Source: Myotis daubentonii | Taxonomy: Eukaryota; Chordata; Mammalia; Chiroptera; Vespertilionidae | Direction of reading: 5' to 3' | DNA length: 64,000 nucleotides | Assembly: GCF_963259705.1 (NCBI RefSeq) | Contig: NC_081848.1 | Coordinates: forward strand, 53,343,408-53,407,407 | Part shown: positions 9,331 to 21,253 of the stretch, piece after piece | How positions within the stretch are numbered: the stretch's first letter is position 1 | How the letters are laid out: the number at the start of each line of letters is the position of its first letter | The notes under the pieces: generated by a model | What the model was told of the DNA's origin: nothing | The model's database searches: none | The model's input: the letters and a program-made list of their open reading frames with translations, nothing else | Made by a program: the position numbers and the translations under genes

Positions 9331-10110
9331 GATATTCTATATGTGGTGAGACAGCATTCTCATACTTTCCTTTATTTTGTGAGATATTAATTCCCTTAGT
9401 TATTTGAATAAATATAAAATAGCTGATTTAGAACTTTTTGTCTACAAAGTTCAATGTCTGTGCTCCCTAAGGAATAGTTTTTATTAACTGCTCTTTTTGT
9501 GCATATAGACTTTTCCCTGCATGTCTCATAATATTATTTTTGAAAACTGGACACTTAAAATAATCTAATGTGGCAACTTTGGAAATCATATTTCTTCCCT
9601 ACCACCAACCCTAGGATTTATAATTGTTTTTTTTGTTGTAGTTGTTGATTGTTTGCTCAGTGACTTCTCTGAAGTAAATTTTTTAAAAAATATATTTTAT
9701 TGATTTTTTTACAGAGAGGAAGGGAGAGGGATAGAGAGAGTCAGAAACATCGATGAGAGAGAAACATCGATCAGCTGCCTCCTGCACACTCCCCACTGGG
9801 TATGTGCCCGCAACCGAGGTACATGCCCTTGACTGGAATCGAACCTGGGACCCTTGAGTCTGCAGGCCGACGCTCTATCTACTGAGCCAAACCGGTTAGG
9901 ACTGAAGTAAATTTTTTAAAGGCTTTATTCTTTGTCATGTGGCCACTGTTTGGTTAGCTTAATGGTTAGGTAATGATTGATCAAATATTTCCTTATTGTC
10001 TGGAATCAATGTCTTTTAATCTTTACCAAGGGGCTCCGTGTGCATGTTGGGACATACCTTCAACACTCAGACAAGTAGTTGACAACTTTGCCATAGTTTT
10101 GACTTCCTGC
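9331..10110 (-). repeat. Ancient L1M 5'-region fragment, antisense
   Basis: Antisense text characteristic of old L1M 5' UTR/ORF1 sequence: tgagacagcattctcatactttcc, atagctgatttagaactttttgtctacaaa and gaaaactggacacttaaaataatctaatgtgg. It is interrupted by the Ves SINE at 9688-9901 and then resumes. Confidence 0.7.
9688..9901 (-). mobile_element. Ves SINE with perfect 19-bp TSD
   Basis: Full-length antisense Ves. The target duplication ctgaagtaaattttttaaa occurs exactly at 9669-9687 and 9902-9920, so the insertion is relatively recent. Confidence 0.93.
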
Positions 10111-10619
10111 TTTCCGACAGCCTCAAGGTGAGTGAGAGGTGAGAGCTCTGGGCTTTCTCAGGTTCTTCCTGAGCATGCAGTCAGCTTCATGATCCCCAGA
10201 TTCCCAGAAATATGTTAGAGCTTTCCAAAGTTCTTATAGATATCACATTCCCCACATTTCCTTTTAAATGTTTTTGGTTAGTCTATTATTTACTCCAAGT
10301 ATTATCCACTAGTTCAGGCATCTGTGAATTTAAGTAAGTGCTTGTTTTCAACAAATGCTCCCGAAGAAAAGGCTTTATGCACTGGGCAAGCTCCATGTCA
10401 GATCAAAGAAAGACAACATTGCAGATGAGGTCATCAAAGGAATGACCAGAGAGATCAAATAATGATAAACCTCTTGGAATAATGCTTTGAAAGAGGTCCA
10501 CCCTCATTTGCTAGATTGATGGTTTTTACCATGAAGCTGGGCTATTAGTAGTCAAAGCTACCACGGAGTTGGAGAGCAGGACACCATACTAAAACAAGTG
10601 AAAATACGACAGGCCCTGT
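10111..10619. other. No gene or clear repeat recognised
   Basis: Mixed-composition intergenic DNA; nothing supported. Confidence 0.35.
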
Positions 10620-10757
10620 TTAGAATTGGCTAACTAGCTCAGTTGGGTAGATTGCAGGTTTGATCCTCGGGCACACACATATAAGAATCAACCAATGAAT
10701 ACATAAATAAGTGGAACAGCAAGTTGATGTTTCTCTCCCTCTTTCTCTAAAATGAAT
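10620..10757 (+). mobile_element. Ves SINE fragment
   Basis: Degenerate tRNA-like head (tagctcagttgggtaga, then gcaggtttgatcctcgg), a gttgatgtttctctccctc stretch and an A/T-rich tail. It runs directly into the Helitron that follows. Confidence 0.65.
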
Positions 10758-11010
10758 ATATATATAAAAGCATAATATGCAAATAGATGGAACAGCAGAA
10801 CAACCAGAACAACCACTCGACCAGTCGCTATGAGGCACACTGACAATCTCTCGGTCTTTCCTCCTGGCCAGCAGGCTCTGATCCCTTGATGGTGAATGGG
10901 GAACTGGAGGTAGGTGGCAGTGGCTACCTGCAATGGGGGAAGATGGCCCTGATCACAGGCCAGGCCTAGTGACTGTACCCGCACATGAATTTTGTGCACC
11001 GGGCCTCTAG
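10758..11010 (+). mobile_element. Non-autonomous Helitron (HeliBat type)
   Basis: The 5' end resembles HeliBat (tatataaaagcataatatgc). The 3' end has the diagnostic hairpin gcacatgaattttgtgc (10981-10997), then accgggcctctag, ending CTAG at 11010 followed by T. About 250 bp. The 5' boundary is approximate. Confidence 0.85.
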
Positions 11011-11109
11011 TTAGTCAATAAAAGGCCACAAAGCTCACTGTTATTTCTGGCATTCAGCTGTTTCTGTTGAATAGTTGCTTCTTGAATTGCTGCAAACCTT
11101 TGACTAGTT

Positions 11110-11880
11110 GCTAGAGTTTTGAAAAAGTAAATTTGACAATTTTGTTACTCCTTTCATTGTTTTTATGGAGAAGGAAATTTTTGGAGACTCTCACTTCACT
11201 ATTTTCACAGACAAAACTATTTTTGCCTTCATCCATGAAGGATATTTTCACTAGATATAAGATTATGGATTGGCAGTTTTTTTCTTTTAGCATTTTAAAG
11301 ATGTTGTTTTATTCTCTTCTGGTCTCTATGGTTTCTTAGTAGAAATTTGCATTCATTTGAACATTTGTTCCTCTATATGTAATGCATTGTTTTTCTCTAG
11401 ATGCTTTCAAATTTGTTTTCTTTAAGTTTTATTTTATACTGTTCGTTTGACATGTGTTTAGGTATAATTTTCTTTTTTTCTGGTCCAGATTCTCTGAGGT
11501 TGAATCTGTAAATCTATGTTTTCCATGAACTTTGAGAAGTATTTAGCCATTAATTTTTATGTGCCAATATTTTCCTTTCTTTTTGGGCCTCCAGGGACAA
11601 ATGTTAGGCCTTTTACTATCGTCCCTCAATTTTATTCTGTCCAATTTTAAAGTTTTGTTTCTCTGTGTTTTTTCAGATTATATAATTTTTAAAATTTATC
11701 TTTAAGTTTAATGATTCTTTTTTGTTATCAACATTCTTTTATTGATCTCACTCAGTGAAATTTTTTGCTTTGGATATTATATTTAAAAACTTCTGTTTTG
11801 TTCTTTTTTTCTAGTTTTTATTTCTTTGTTAACAGATGCTATCTCTCCATTGACTTACAGACTATTCAATATTACCTCAC
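11110..11880 (-). repeat. Ancient L1M ORF1-region fragment, antisense
   Basis: Antisense L1M text: ctggtctctatggtttcttag, gaggttgaatctgtaaatc, attcttttattgatctcactcag. Many mutations; no usable frame. Confidence 0.7.
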
Positions 11881-12330
11881 TGAATATGCTGTTCATGGGT
11901 TTGGGTTTGTGGAATTTAAGTTACCCTTGGACAAAGCATTAAAAGACAAGAGAGTGAGAAAAAAAATTCCTCAAAAACTTGGCGCCCAAAGAGCACCCTT
12001 TGCAGTACCTTTTGTCAGAGACGCAGGTTTTAGTTGCCCACACCACTGCTATCACTGCAACAGTGCAACCCTGACCCTTACCTGGCATTGGAACAGAGCC
12101 AGGAGGAAAGGAAAGAATAAGCAATGGCAACTCTGGGTTGGAGGGGTTCCTCTGGCCAGAAAGAGGGGGATTCTCTCAGGGTTTTTGTTGTCTGTGCCAC
12201 TGCACAGTTCCATGACTGAGACCACCCTTAGGTTAAATTTAGAAGGTAAAAGAGGGAAAAGAATACCTCAGGAACCCTACTGGCATTTTTTACCACTTCT
12301 CCCCCCTCCCTGGTGCACCTGCTATTGCTT
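11881..12330. other. No gene recognised
   Basis: Part of a 252-codon chance frame that runs from L1-derived sequence into a SINE. It has no domain and is not accepted as a gene. Confidence 0.4.
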
Positions 12331-12334
12331 ACTT

Positions 12335-12541
12335 AAAAAAAATGTTTTTATTGACTTCAGAGAGAGGGAGGGAGAGGGAGAGATGGACACATCAATGATT
12401 GAATCATTGATTGGCTGCCTCCACACACACCCTAACGGGGATTGCACCCACAACCCAGGCATGTGCCCTGACCAGGAATTGAGCCATGACTTCCTGGTTC
12501 ATGGGTCAATGCTCAACCACTGAGCAACACTGGCGGGGCAC
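12335..12541 (-). mobile_element. Ves SINE
   Basis: Antisense Ves (aaaaaaatgtttttattgac left end, inverted B-box region, cactgagcaacactggc end). Flanked by ttgcttactt repeats at about 12325-12334 and 12544-12553. Confidence 0.85.
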
Positions 12542-12639
12542 TTTTGCTTACTTGAAAAAGTCCTCAAGCAGATTCTTTTTGTGTTTTGTCTGGAGGTTTT
12601 AGTTGAAATCAGTGTGAGGGACAGGTTGTAATGGTCTTT

Positions 12640-13410
12640 CTTCATCTTGGTCAGCACATTTATTGACCAAAATACAATTAAGATAGAAGGTAATTTTAAT
12701 ACTTGAAATTATATACGATTTTAAATAAGTCGGGATTCAAAGAGAAATCATAATGGAAATTTAAAAATATTTACAATGAAAATACCTCACATCAGAACTT
12801 GGAGGTGTGAAAAAGTGGTAACTTTAGAAAATTATATAGCCCTATAAATGTTAAAGAAAGAAAATGGATAAAATGTAATGAGCTAAGTATTAAATTGAAT
12901 ACTTAAATTGAGGTGTTTAATTTGAGAAGTTAGAAAAACAATGGAGAAAACCCAAAGAATGTGAAAAGGAGATAATAGAGATTAAAATTAGAAATTAACT
13001 ATAAGATGAAGATATAACAAGGAGGAGCAATAAAGCCAAAAGTCTGTTATTTGAAAAAGCTAACAAAATTGCAAACCTCTAGTGAGATTGACCAGAAAGA
13101 AATAAAATGCAGACACAAATAATAAGAATAAAAAAATAGAACACATCTGTATGTACAGCAGAGATGAAATGATAATAAAAAAACACAACAACTATCTTTA
13201 CACCAATAACTTTTATAATGTAGATTAAATGGAAAAATTCCTAGCAAATACAAAACTTATTAGAACTCACTTGAGTAGAAATGGGAATCCTGGATAATTT
13301 TATAACTGTAATAGATTAAATCAGTTTTGTAAAATCCTATCACAATAACAACATAGACCTGTTGGATTTACAGATGAATTCTTATCTCTTATCTCCCAGA
13401 ACAATGAGCC
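12640..13410 (+). repeat. Ancient L1M ORF2 fragment, sense
   Basis: Sense L1M ORF2 from the region between endonuclease and reverse transcriptase. Cues are ttatttgaaaaagctaac, aaaattgcaaacctctagtg, gaccagaaagaaa and accaataacttttataatg...aaatggaaaaattcct. Broken in all frames. Confidence 0.7.
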
Positions 13411-14395
13411 AAGGGTCTAAAAACTTTTCAAGGGCCCATGAAGTAGTTGAGTTTCCAAATTATGTTATTGACTTCAAAATACAAAGATGGTAAAACAGAC
13501 ACAAAATATCTGCATGTCCATTGATCTACTCCAATTCAACTCTTATTTAGTTGTATATAAATTATGTTTAACGTGAAATACGGGCGCATTTTACTACGAT
13601 GCGAAATGAAGATGTCAAAAATAAAAGTAGGGGCCCGCAGGATTTTAAAATACCCTCTCACCCCGTCCCTCCCGCTGGGTGCGATGGAGACCCTTATCCA
13701 CTAGAGGGCGCACTAAGCAGGCACTTAAGCTTGCTCTGCCAGGATCCTCTCCTCCCAGTTGGTCCCAGATTCACTTCTCACTCTTCCCTCTCTCTGAGCC
13801 TTTGTTGCTGGCTTGTAAATTTGGGATAATGACGCTTCCTTCACAGAAGTGAACCAAGGTGCCACCAAAGGCACTTAGGATTCTGGGGGCAGATGGTAGT
13901 CCTTAGTGTGGAGGTAGGCTGGGAAGTTCCATTTGTCCAATGGGCCTTGGCTGAGACACCTGGGGACTGAGAAAAGGGCAGGCAGACTTTTCTTGATTTT
14001 CCTCAAAGGACAAAGGCTGGGGCAGAGACAGAGAAATGGTGGGAGTGGGGACGCTCTAAGGGCATAAACTGGGGTCTCACATTTTGACACAGAACTGCTC
14101 TTCTTCCTGAGCCTGTCTTTCCTCACTAAGATTTATTATTTCAAAATGCTGCCTGAGCTCAGAGGAGGCTTAGAAATCTCCCGGTTGGAGTTGGGGGGAG
14201 GGTGAAGACAAATCAGGGAGTTTTATGGAGGAGTTAGTTGAGAATTCAGTGTTAAAGAGCTGGTAGCTTTTTTTAATTTAAAAAAATTAAGTAACTTTTT
14301 AATTATAAAAATACTTGATATAAAAAATACAGGAAACACCCCCAGCAAGGAGAGCAGTGTGTTTCTTAGTTATTTTATCACCCAGAGAAATCCAC
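13411..14395. other. No gene or clear repeat recognised
   Basis: Unique-looking DNA; GC rises between about 13620 and 14200. No splice-bounded frame is supported. Confidence 0.35.
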
Positions 14396-14400
14396 CAGTA

Positions 14401-14424
14401 ATATATATATATATATATATATAT
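14401..14424. repeat. (AT)n microsatellite
   Basis: Twenty-four bases of alternating A and T. Confidence 0.95.
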
Positions 14425-14469
14425 TAAATATTAAGGTTTAATTTATTAGTATTATTTTTTAAATACTCA

Positions 14470-14526
14470 GCTAAATACATGCTTAGAGAGCGGAAGGAAG
14501 AAAGAGAGAGAGAGAGACAGAGAGAG

Positions 14527-14565
<39 letters not shown>

Positions 14566-14645
14566 TTGTCTTTTGTAGTCCCCTGACCCGGATTGAACAG
14601 GCAACCTTTTGGTGCACAGGACAGGAGTCACTCTGGCTGGGCCAA
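14470..14645 (-). mobile_element. Degenerate Ves-like SINE with (GA)n
   Basis: A (GA)-rich tract (14504-14562), then an inverted tRNA-like head (acccggattgaacaggcaac) and a ctggctgggcca end. Likely an antisense Ves relative. Confidence 0.6.
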
Positions 14646-16480
14646 CAGTAATATTTTGGTGTATGATCTTTCCTTTATATGTTCTGTACATATTTATAAA
14701 AACATAAAACTATTTTGAAGCTGTCTTTTCTCAGTACACATCTTTTTATGTCATTCCATGTTCTTTATTGCATAATTTATGCCCATTTCACATTCCATTG
14801 AATAAGGGTGTCAGTTTATTTAATCAATTCCTTATATACATGCAAATTGTTTCCAGGTACACTACTGGCATCTGACACTCTATCCACTAGTAGCAGTAGA
14901 TGGGCCTTCCATGGTCCTAGCTGAAGCCATTTCTTCCATTGGTGTCCAGAATCCCATCCCTTTTCCAGTGCTCATGGGCTATTCTCTAGCGATTTCTTCC
15001 CTCCTCCCCGCCTCCATCTCTCCAGTCTCCTTGCTCCTGCTTAAAGACACCGGGCACACTCCTGCCTTAGAGCATTTAATTTGTTTTCTTTCCTTGGAAA
15101 TCTCTTCTCACAGACTACCATTTGCATAGCACATAATGCCTTTACCTCCACTTACATGGACTGGATTTAAAAAAATCCCACACAGCAGCCTAATTACAGG
15201 CTCGTTACAAGAGGCTTCTAAAACATAAGGCTATACAAAGGGAAAAAGTTAACGAATGAACAATTTACCATAAACACGGTAACCAAAATAATGGTAATGC
15301 TAAATTAATTTTGAATAAAATTGACTTTAAGGCAGAGGACCAGAGAGATATTGAAGGCTATCTTATAACAATAAAAATTTGCTGGTAGAATGTAAGAATT
15401 CTATATATATATATGCACCTGATAAGATAGCCTCAAAAAATATGAAGTATAAATCCACCATTATAGTGAGACATTTGAACACACCTCTTTTATCATCTCC
15501 TTCTATGGTAATGGTCTAACAGAACGTTCTCTACTATGAGACTGAGTACCCCAAGGTGAGAGACGACCTTGATCACGGCTGTATCCCAGGTAACGTGCAC
15601 AGTGCCAGGCACAGGCTGGTCTTCATTATTTCCTTCCAGCAACAATGACGTCACTATGCTCTGAAGAAGCACCTTCTTTAGTTGGGAATGCTCTTACTCC
15701 TTGCAGGGTCTTAGTCGTCTGGATTGAAACCCATTCTACCCCCAGTTTTCTTAATGTGTTTTGGGCATGGATAGGTTCTGGACAATTTCCCTCCGTGAAG
15801 AGTACGTGTGTCTGAGGCCAGACTTTTAAAACCATAGGTGGGTATTAATTGCAGAGAACTTAGAGTAGATAAATTTTTTTCCCCTTTCCTACAAAGTCCA
15901 AGGCTGGGCATGGTTTATATTAGGAGAATCCTTTCTGGGTAATTATCCATCCATCCTCAATAATGTATCTGGGCATTGGCATTAAGGCTTTTCAATTATT
16001 CAGATTGTCAGAGTTTTCATCTCCTGGTGAAACTTTTCTGGAAGCTCCCGTGGCAGCTCTGTGTGTGCTTGATGGCATAGCTAAAGCTCTTGTCTTTGGC
16101 AGGCCCTTAGCCAAAGGCTGCAAATCTGGGAAATGATCATGGCAATTCAGTGGCTTTCTGGAGGCTTCAGTGCATCTCTAGAGAGATTTAGATGAGAGGG
16201 AGGCTGTGAGGATTGAGTTTGCAGTCTCGGCTTTTCTCTGGGTTCTGGTTATTTCCCATCTGTTCTGGCCACCCTCCCCATAGCTTTTCCATACTTCTCT
16301 GCTTTGCTCTGTGACCCCAGGAGCTGGGCCTCCGATCACATCACCTGGGCTCTCTGGGCTGGTTCTGCCCATGGAGGCCTGGGCTGGAGATCAGAGGGAG
16401 GAGCAGAGAATTTCTTCCGGGCTCTGATGCCGTGGTTTGGAGATTAGCCCTTCAATGGTTCCATCAGACCACCAGCAAGC
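14646..16480. other. Intergenic, old repeat scraps, no gene
   Basis: 14650-14850 has the feel of a decayed LINE 3' end (tgtcattccatgttctttattgc) and 15320-15540 that of an old LINE (gcctcaaaaaatatgaag context). Neither is secure. No coding exon is seen. Confidence 0.35.
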
Positions 16481-16481
16481 C

Positions 16482-16510
16482 TCCCCCCCCGCCACCCCCC
16501 CCCCCCCCAC
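16482..16510. repeat. Poly-C tract
   Basis: Run of C interrupted by single G and A bases. Confidence 0.85.
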
Positions 16511-17864
16511 CATGCCCCTCTAGACTTAGAGGTGGTAACAGCTTTCCAAGTTATCTGTTGTTGGGTAGCTCCAACCTGTTTTCATGCTCTTAACACAACC
16601 CATCAATAGCCCTTCATTAAATTGTCTTCCAAATCCTATCCGAGCGGACTTCTTTTCCTGCTGGGACCGGCCTGGGGTACGAAATGTTGCAGAATATGCA
16701 TTATGTCTGAAGAGGAACTCTATTCTCACTTTACGGGCTCAGAGGCTTTGTGGGATACATCCGAGAGGACTCTTGGACTCCATCTCAGGTGCTATAGATC
16801 CTGTGACTCAGAGAAGGAAAGATACTTAGGGTCACAGAGGTAAGAGAGAAGCCTCAGCTTATCCCCTGTGCTGTGCTAGTCCCAGGACCTGCTGGGTCTT
16901 CTCTGGTGCTGTCTTCATTGAGGAGCTATTGGAAGGAGGTACTTCCTATGCTTTACCTCATGTATGATGCCTCACCACAATGTAATCCTGTAGTTATCAC
17001 TACCCCTGCTGTAGAGGTCAGGAAAGGAGGGGCCGAGAGAGGTTATGTAGCTTGCTAACATGACACAGCCAATGAATGGAAGATGAGAGTCAAACCCAAT
17101 TCCGTCTGAGGGTAGCCCCAGGAGTTTCTCAGGTGCACAAGAACACGGATTCGGAGGTTCACCTGGGACGGGAGGAAGTGCACCTGCCGCTGAGAGGAGG
17201 CCAGGCACTGGCTTAGAAAGGATGGGGGAGGGGGCGAGGTAGAGGGTCCTTTTCTAAAGCTGGAGGCCAGGTGAATTCAGGGACAGGAGTGGGCGTAGGG
17301 CCGTGAGGGTCAAGGAAGAGACAGAACATGCTTAGTATGACAGAGCTGGTATACGGGAAAAAGGTAATACCTGTTAGTGTAGCCATAGTTATTTTTATTA
17401 TTGTTTTGTGGAGAGGCCAAAGTGGCTTCTAGAGCCAGGCCCTTGGCAGGCTTCCTTGCAGGACACCTAAAGCCATCTCCAGGCCAGCAGAGCAGGCCCC
17501 CGCCCCACCACCCCCCCTCCCACACACACCGAATCCAAGTGGCCAGGGAATGTCCACTGAGTCACCCCCTCAATTAGGCACCAGGACAGTGACAGAAGTA
17601 GCATTTCCCTGGCAGGTGTTTGCTGCGGTTGTCCGGGTGTGTTTGGAAAGGTGTTGCCCCTCAGACTTTGGATAGAGGGCTCCGTCTTAGCTCAGGGTGC
17701 ATGGCCGCTGCTCAGACTCCCCAGTGTCCTCAGGAGCACGGGGCTAAGCAGGCTGGCCAGGAAGGAGTGTGACTGGCCACACAGCCGCTGCTTGCCTGGC
17801 ACCGGGATGGCCTTCGAATAGTTGTTAGGGAGACAGAAGCTCTGGCTCCTCCCACCAGAGTGGT
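16511..17864. other. Intergenic with a MIR-like scrap
   Basis: A MIR-like piece is visible at about 17030-17090 (gagagaggttatgtagcttgc then acacagccaatgaatgg). Otherwise no gene or RNA was recognised. Confidence 0.35.
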
Positions 17865-18066
17865 GGTCCTCAAAGTTCAGCAGGTGGCCAAATCACCTGG
17901 AAGGCTGGTTAAAACACAGCTCGCTGGCCCTAGCCGGTTTGGCTCAGTGGATAGCGTCAGCTTGCTGACTGAAGGGTCCCGATTTTGATTCTGGTCAAGA
18001 GCATGTACGTCAGTTGCAGGCTCAATCCCCTGCCCTGGTTGGGGCACGTGCGGGAGGCAACCAATC

Positions 18067-18142
<76 letters not shown>

Positions 18143-18360
18143 GTCTCCCCTTGCCTTCCACTCTCTCTAGAAATCAATGGAAAAATATCCTCGGGTGAGG
18201 ATTAAAACAAAACCAAAACAAAACAGCTTGCTGCACCTAGCGGGAGAGTTTTTGGTTCAGTAGTTCTGGGGGAGGCCTGAGAATTTGCATTTCCTATAAG
18301 ATCCCAGAGGTTGCTGGTGCTGTTGGGGACCAGGGTCATTCTTGGAAAATCACGGCCCTG
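17865..18360. repeat. MER5-type hAT remnant split by a Ves SINE
   Basis: Left part gtggtcctcaaagttcagc...aaatcacctggaaggctggtt; right part gttcagtagttctggggg...gagaatttgcatttcc. These are the MER5-like text expected on each side of the Ves insertion. Confidence 0.55.
17927..18222 (+). mobile_element. Ves SINE, sense, with expanded (CT)n
   Basis: Sense Ves head ccctagccggtttggctcag (A-box region), a B-box-like ttttgattctggtc, then a (CT)n tract at 18069-18150 and an A-rich tail. The 11-bp flanks acagctcgctg (17916-17926) and acagcttgctg (18223-18233) differ at one base. Confidence 0.9.
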
Positions 18361-18929
18361 GGAAACTGGGCATTTGCACACACTCCTTTTCATCCTGTCT
18401 GAGGGCTGGATGTACGGCAAGACAACAGTGAAGGAATCTTGAGTTCTTATTTCTACTGACTTGCTCTGAGGCTGCATTTCTGAAGGTGGTCTTGGTTGTA
18501 ATGGAAAGTAGCTTATTTAAGTAAGACAGGGAATTTGTTGGAGTTCGGGAATCTCTCGAAATTCAATGAGGAGTTGAACAGTTAGGGCTTGGTTAGGGCA
18601 GGCCTGGAGCCCTCAGTGTCTGGAATTCACATGCTGGCTGTCCAGGGCATCCCAGTCAGGTGAGTTGGCTGCTACTAACCTCTGGTCCAGCTTATTCCAA
18701 TTCCAAATGTGGATGAGAGGTGATCTGATTGGCCCACAATGGGCAGGACCTTCCAGCCCCGCCCTTACTTAGCCAATAAGCTACAGCAAGTGAGTGGAGA
18801 GGATGCAGCTTTGTGGTGGAGAGGACTCTGGGGAGGATCCGGAAAACAGGCGGGGCTGCCCCAGTCCCTGCCCCTTGAACAGAGCAGCTGTGATCCCACA
18901 AGGAGCTTATTAGGATGACCGTGACTAAG
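18361..18929. other. No gene or clear repeat recognised
   Basis: Moderate GC unique DNA. Confidence 0.35.
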
Positions 18930-19215
18930 ATTCTTCCCCTCACTGGGCCTCAGTTTCTCTACCTGTAGATGAGGGCTTGAGGTTAGCAGCGGCTCTCAAC
19001 CTGTGGGTAGTGACCTCTTTGGCAGTCGAACGACCCTTTCACAGGGGTCGCCTAAGACCATCCTGCATATCAGATATTTACATGACGATTCATAACAGTA
19101 GCAACATTACAGTTATGAAGTTGCAACAAAAATAATTTTATGGCTGGGTCACAACATGAGGAACTGTATTTAAAGGGCCAGAAGGCTGAGAACCACTGGG
19201 TTAGAGCCTCATCAC
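18930..19215 (+). repeat. MIR fragment split by SPIN
   Basis: cactgggcctcagtttctctacctgtag is MIR core in the sense direction; SPIN is inserted just after it. Confidence 0.6.
18987..19198 (+). mobile_element. SPIN hAT MITE (212-bp deletion form)
   Basis: Starts cagcggctctcaacctg and ends gctgagaaccactg. It has the same 212-bp length and internal deletion as the copy at 3644. A short flank repeat ggttag is seen on both sides. Confidence 0.9.
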
Positions 19216-20309
19216 TGGATCATTGTTCCTTTCTCAAAACAGGCCTGCATCATAACAGCTTGGGATGCTTGAAAATAGAGGCCCATGTGCTCCACGCTGT
19301 GCTGCTAAATGGTCCACGACAGGAATTCCAAAACAAAGCAAAACAAAACAAAATGCCCTGCTTTGTAGTGTTTGCCCAATTTCCAGGGTGTACATAAATA
19401 CTCTCACTATGGCCAGCTTCACTAGTCAAGTGGAGTCACTGAATAAGGAGCTGGGAAGAGAGCTGCACCCAGTTCACCACCCGCCTGTGGACTCAGAACC
19501 TCGGCGGGAGGAGGAGACTTGGAATCTGCATTTCACCCCCAGGTGATCCTGGTGGAGAATAAAATTTTCAAACCCTGTACCCAGAGATCTCTGAGGGCTT
19601 TTCCAGACCTTACATTGCCTCATTCTAAAGATATTGTGAGTTCTCACATTGGCTCTGGCGATTGGGGAAAATTTTCTCTATTGAGAGCAATGCATGGGAA
19701 GGCCTGGAGAGATTGATGGGCCCAAGTGAGTCAATGGTGCATCTGCTCCAGCCTGTCCGGTACCCTGGGGCCAGATCTACCTCTGCCGGGCCCCCCGTGC
19801 GTGCCCTGTCTCATCATTTCCCCTGGAAGCAGGGCAGCAGCATCTCAATGTGCAGGTCTCAGCGGTGCAGGAAGGGACTGCCGGACACAGGGTTGCAACT
19901 GTGGACACTGGGATGCTGGTCCATCTCTCAACTCTCTGGGTGGGCTGGCCTTTCAGCTACCATCATCATAAACTTCTGATCTGATATCACCATCCTCAGA
20001 TCAGAGAGCCTGTCTGGTCATCAGGTATTTTTGTGCAGGTTTCTCATTTTGATGACCTTTTCTGAGAAGGTGGGGACAGAGTGGACACCATCTCTTACTT
20101 GACTTGAGATGTGCTGAGTCAGAGATAGCCGTCACAGAGCCCACAGGAGACCCACCGTCACACAGCAGGGCTGAGGCAGAAGCTGGGAAGCTGGTCAGGG
20201 AGGGGAAAGTACAAACTACTGGTAGGAGTGTAAACTCTTTCTTTAGGGACCTTTCAGAAGAAACCGTTTAGTTTTGGGCTGGAATAATCTCTGACTTCCT
20301 CTTATGTTC
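19216..20309. other. No gene recognised
   Basis: Overlapping open frames on the + strand have no domain and no convincing splice sites. Confidence 0.35.
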
Positions 20310-20430
20310 TAAAGTAGTGACCCCACCCCCCCACCCCCAGACCAGTAGCATCTGCACCACATGGGAACTTCTTAGAAATGCAAATTCTCAGACTCAGAAT
20401 GTCCCCTCTCTTAAAGCCATTGCCTGACAA
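20310..20430. repeat. MER5-type hAT remnant
   Basis: agaccagtagcatctgcacc, then gggaacttcttagaaatgc and aaattctcagactcagaat match the MER5A/B pattern. Confidence 0.6.
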
Positions 20431-21064
20431 CAGGATTCCAGGTCCATCTGTGGGGAGGAGGGGGGCGGGTCAAGCAGTTCTCACTCAAGAAACCCTTTTT
20501 CAGCCCAAATGCCCCACAGGTCTGCCATGCTGAGCTGTCCTTAGGCCACAGAGTGGATGGGCTGTGACAGTAGAAGTGATGGGGGGTTCTGGGATGGGGA
20601 TGGGGGTGGGAAACCACGAGAGACAAAAGTGATTGCTCTGGATACGACAGGTCTTTGCAGGTGCTCTCTAGTGGGGATGCTTGTGAGAGGCTCAGGGCCA
20701 TCACTGCCTCTGCTTGGAGATGTCCTGCTTAGCGTGGAAACTTCAAGCAGTGGACAAGTTCCTGGACTGCTAACTCTTCTCCTCTCTTCTTCTGCAGTTC
20801 TCTTAGCGTTCCTGGTTCTGGATTTTGCTGCTTGTCCTCCATCATGGCCTTGCCCCATCTTCACAGCCACTCTGCCTCCCATCAGAGTCTTGCCATCTCT
20901 GCATTATGGCTCCAGCTTCCTTGAGCAGCACATGTTCTGTACTACTAGAAGTTTAGTCTTTCATGCTGTGCTTTATTTCATAGCTGTGTCCAGCCTCATC
21001 TGGTCCTGGAGGCCAGAACCCTCCTTGGCCAGCTCCTGGACAGTGCCCAGAGTCTCTGAGGAAC
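20431..21064. other. No gene recognised
   Basis: A 188-codon + frame and opposing frames cover this stretch, but the translations look random. Confidence 0.4.
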
Positions 21065-21253
21065 CCCCTACATCAAGCATGTCAAACTCAAAGGCTAACA
21101 CAGGCCAAATAAACAAGGTTTAAGTTTATGTGGGCCACAAAAAAACAAAAGCTTCAATTTTCATAGAAACATAGGTTTATTTCAATAGAGATGCTGAATA
21201 CAAGGGGCTGAAATAAAGAAGTAATCGTTAACATAAAAGAATAAAACATTTTA
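21065..21253. repeat. Unclassified transposon remnant, left part
   Basis: Left part of an interspersed-looking sequence (catgtcaaactcaaagg...gtttatgtgggccac...). It is split by the HAL1 insertion and continues at 23090. The gggcc/acaggcc text hints at a hAT. The family is unknown to me. Confidence 0.4.

Noticed and set aside
11765..12523. 252-codon + strand frame
   Set aside because: It starts in antisense L1M, passes through unique DNA and ends in an antisense Ves SINE; a chance fusion.
20541..21123. Overlapping frames of 113-188 codons on both strands
   Set aside because: Low-complexity random translation, no splice sites of quality and no recognisable domain.
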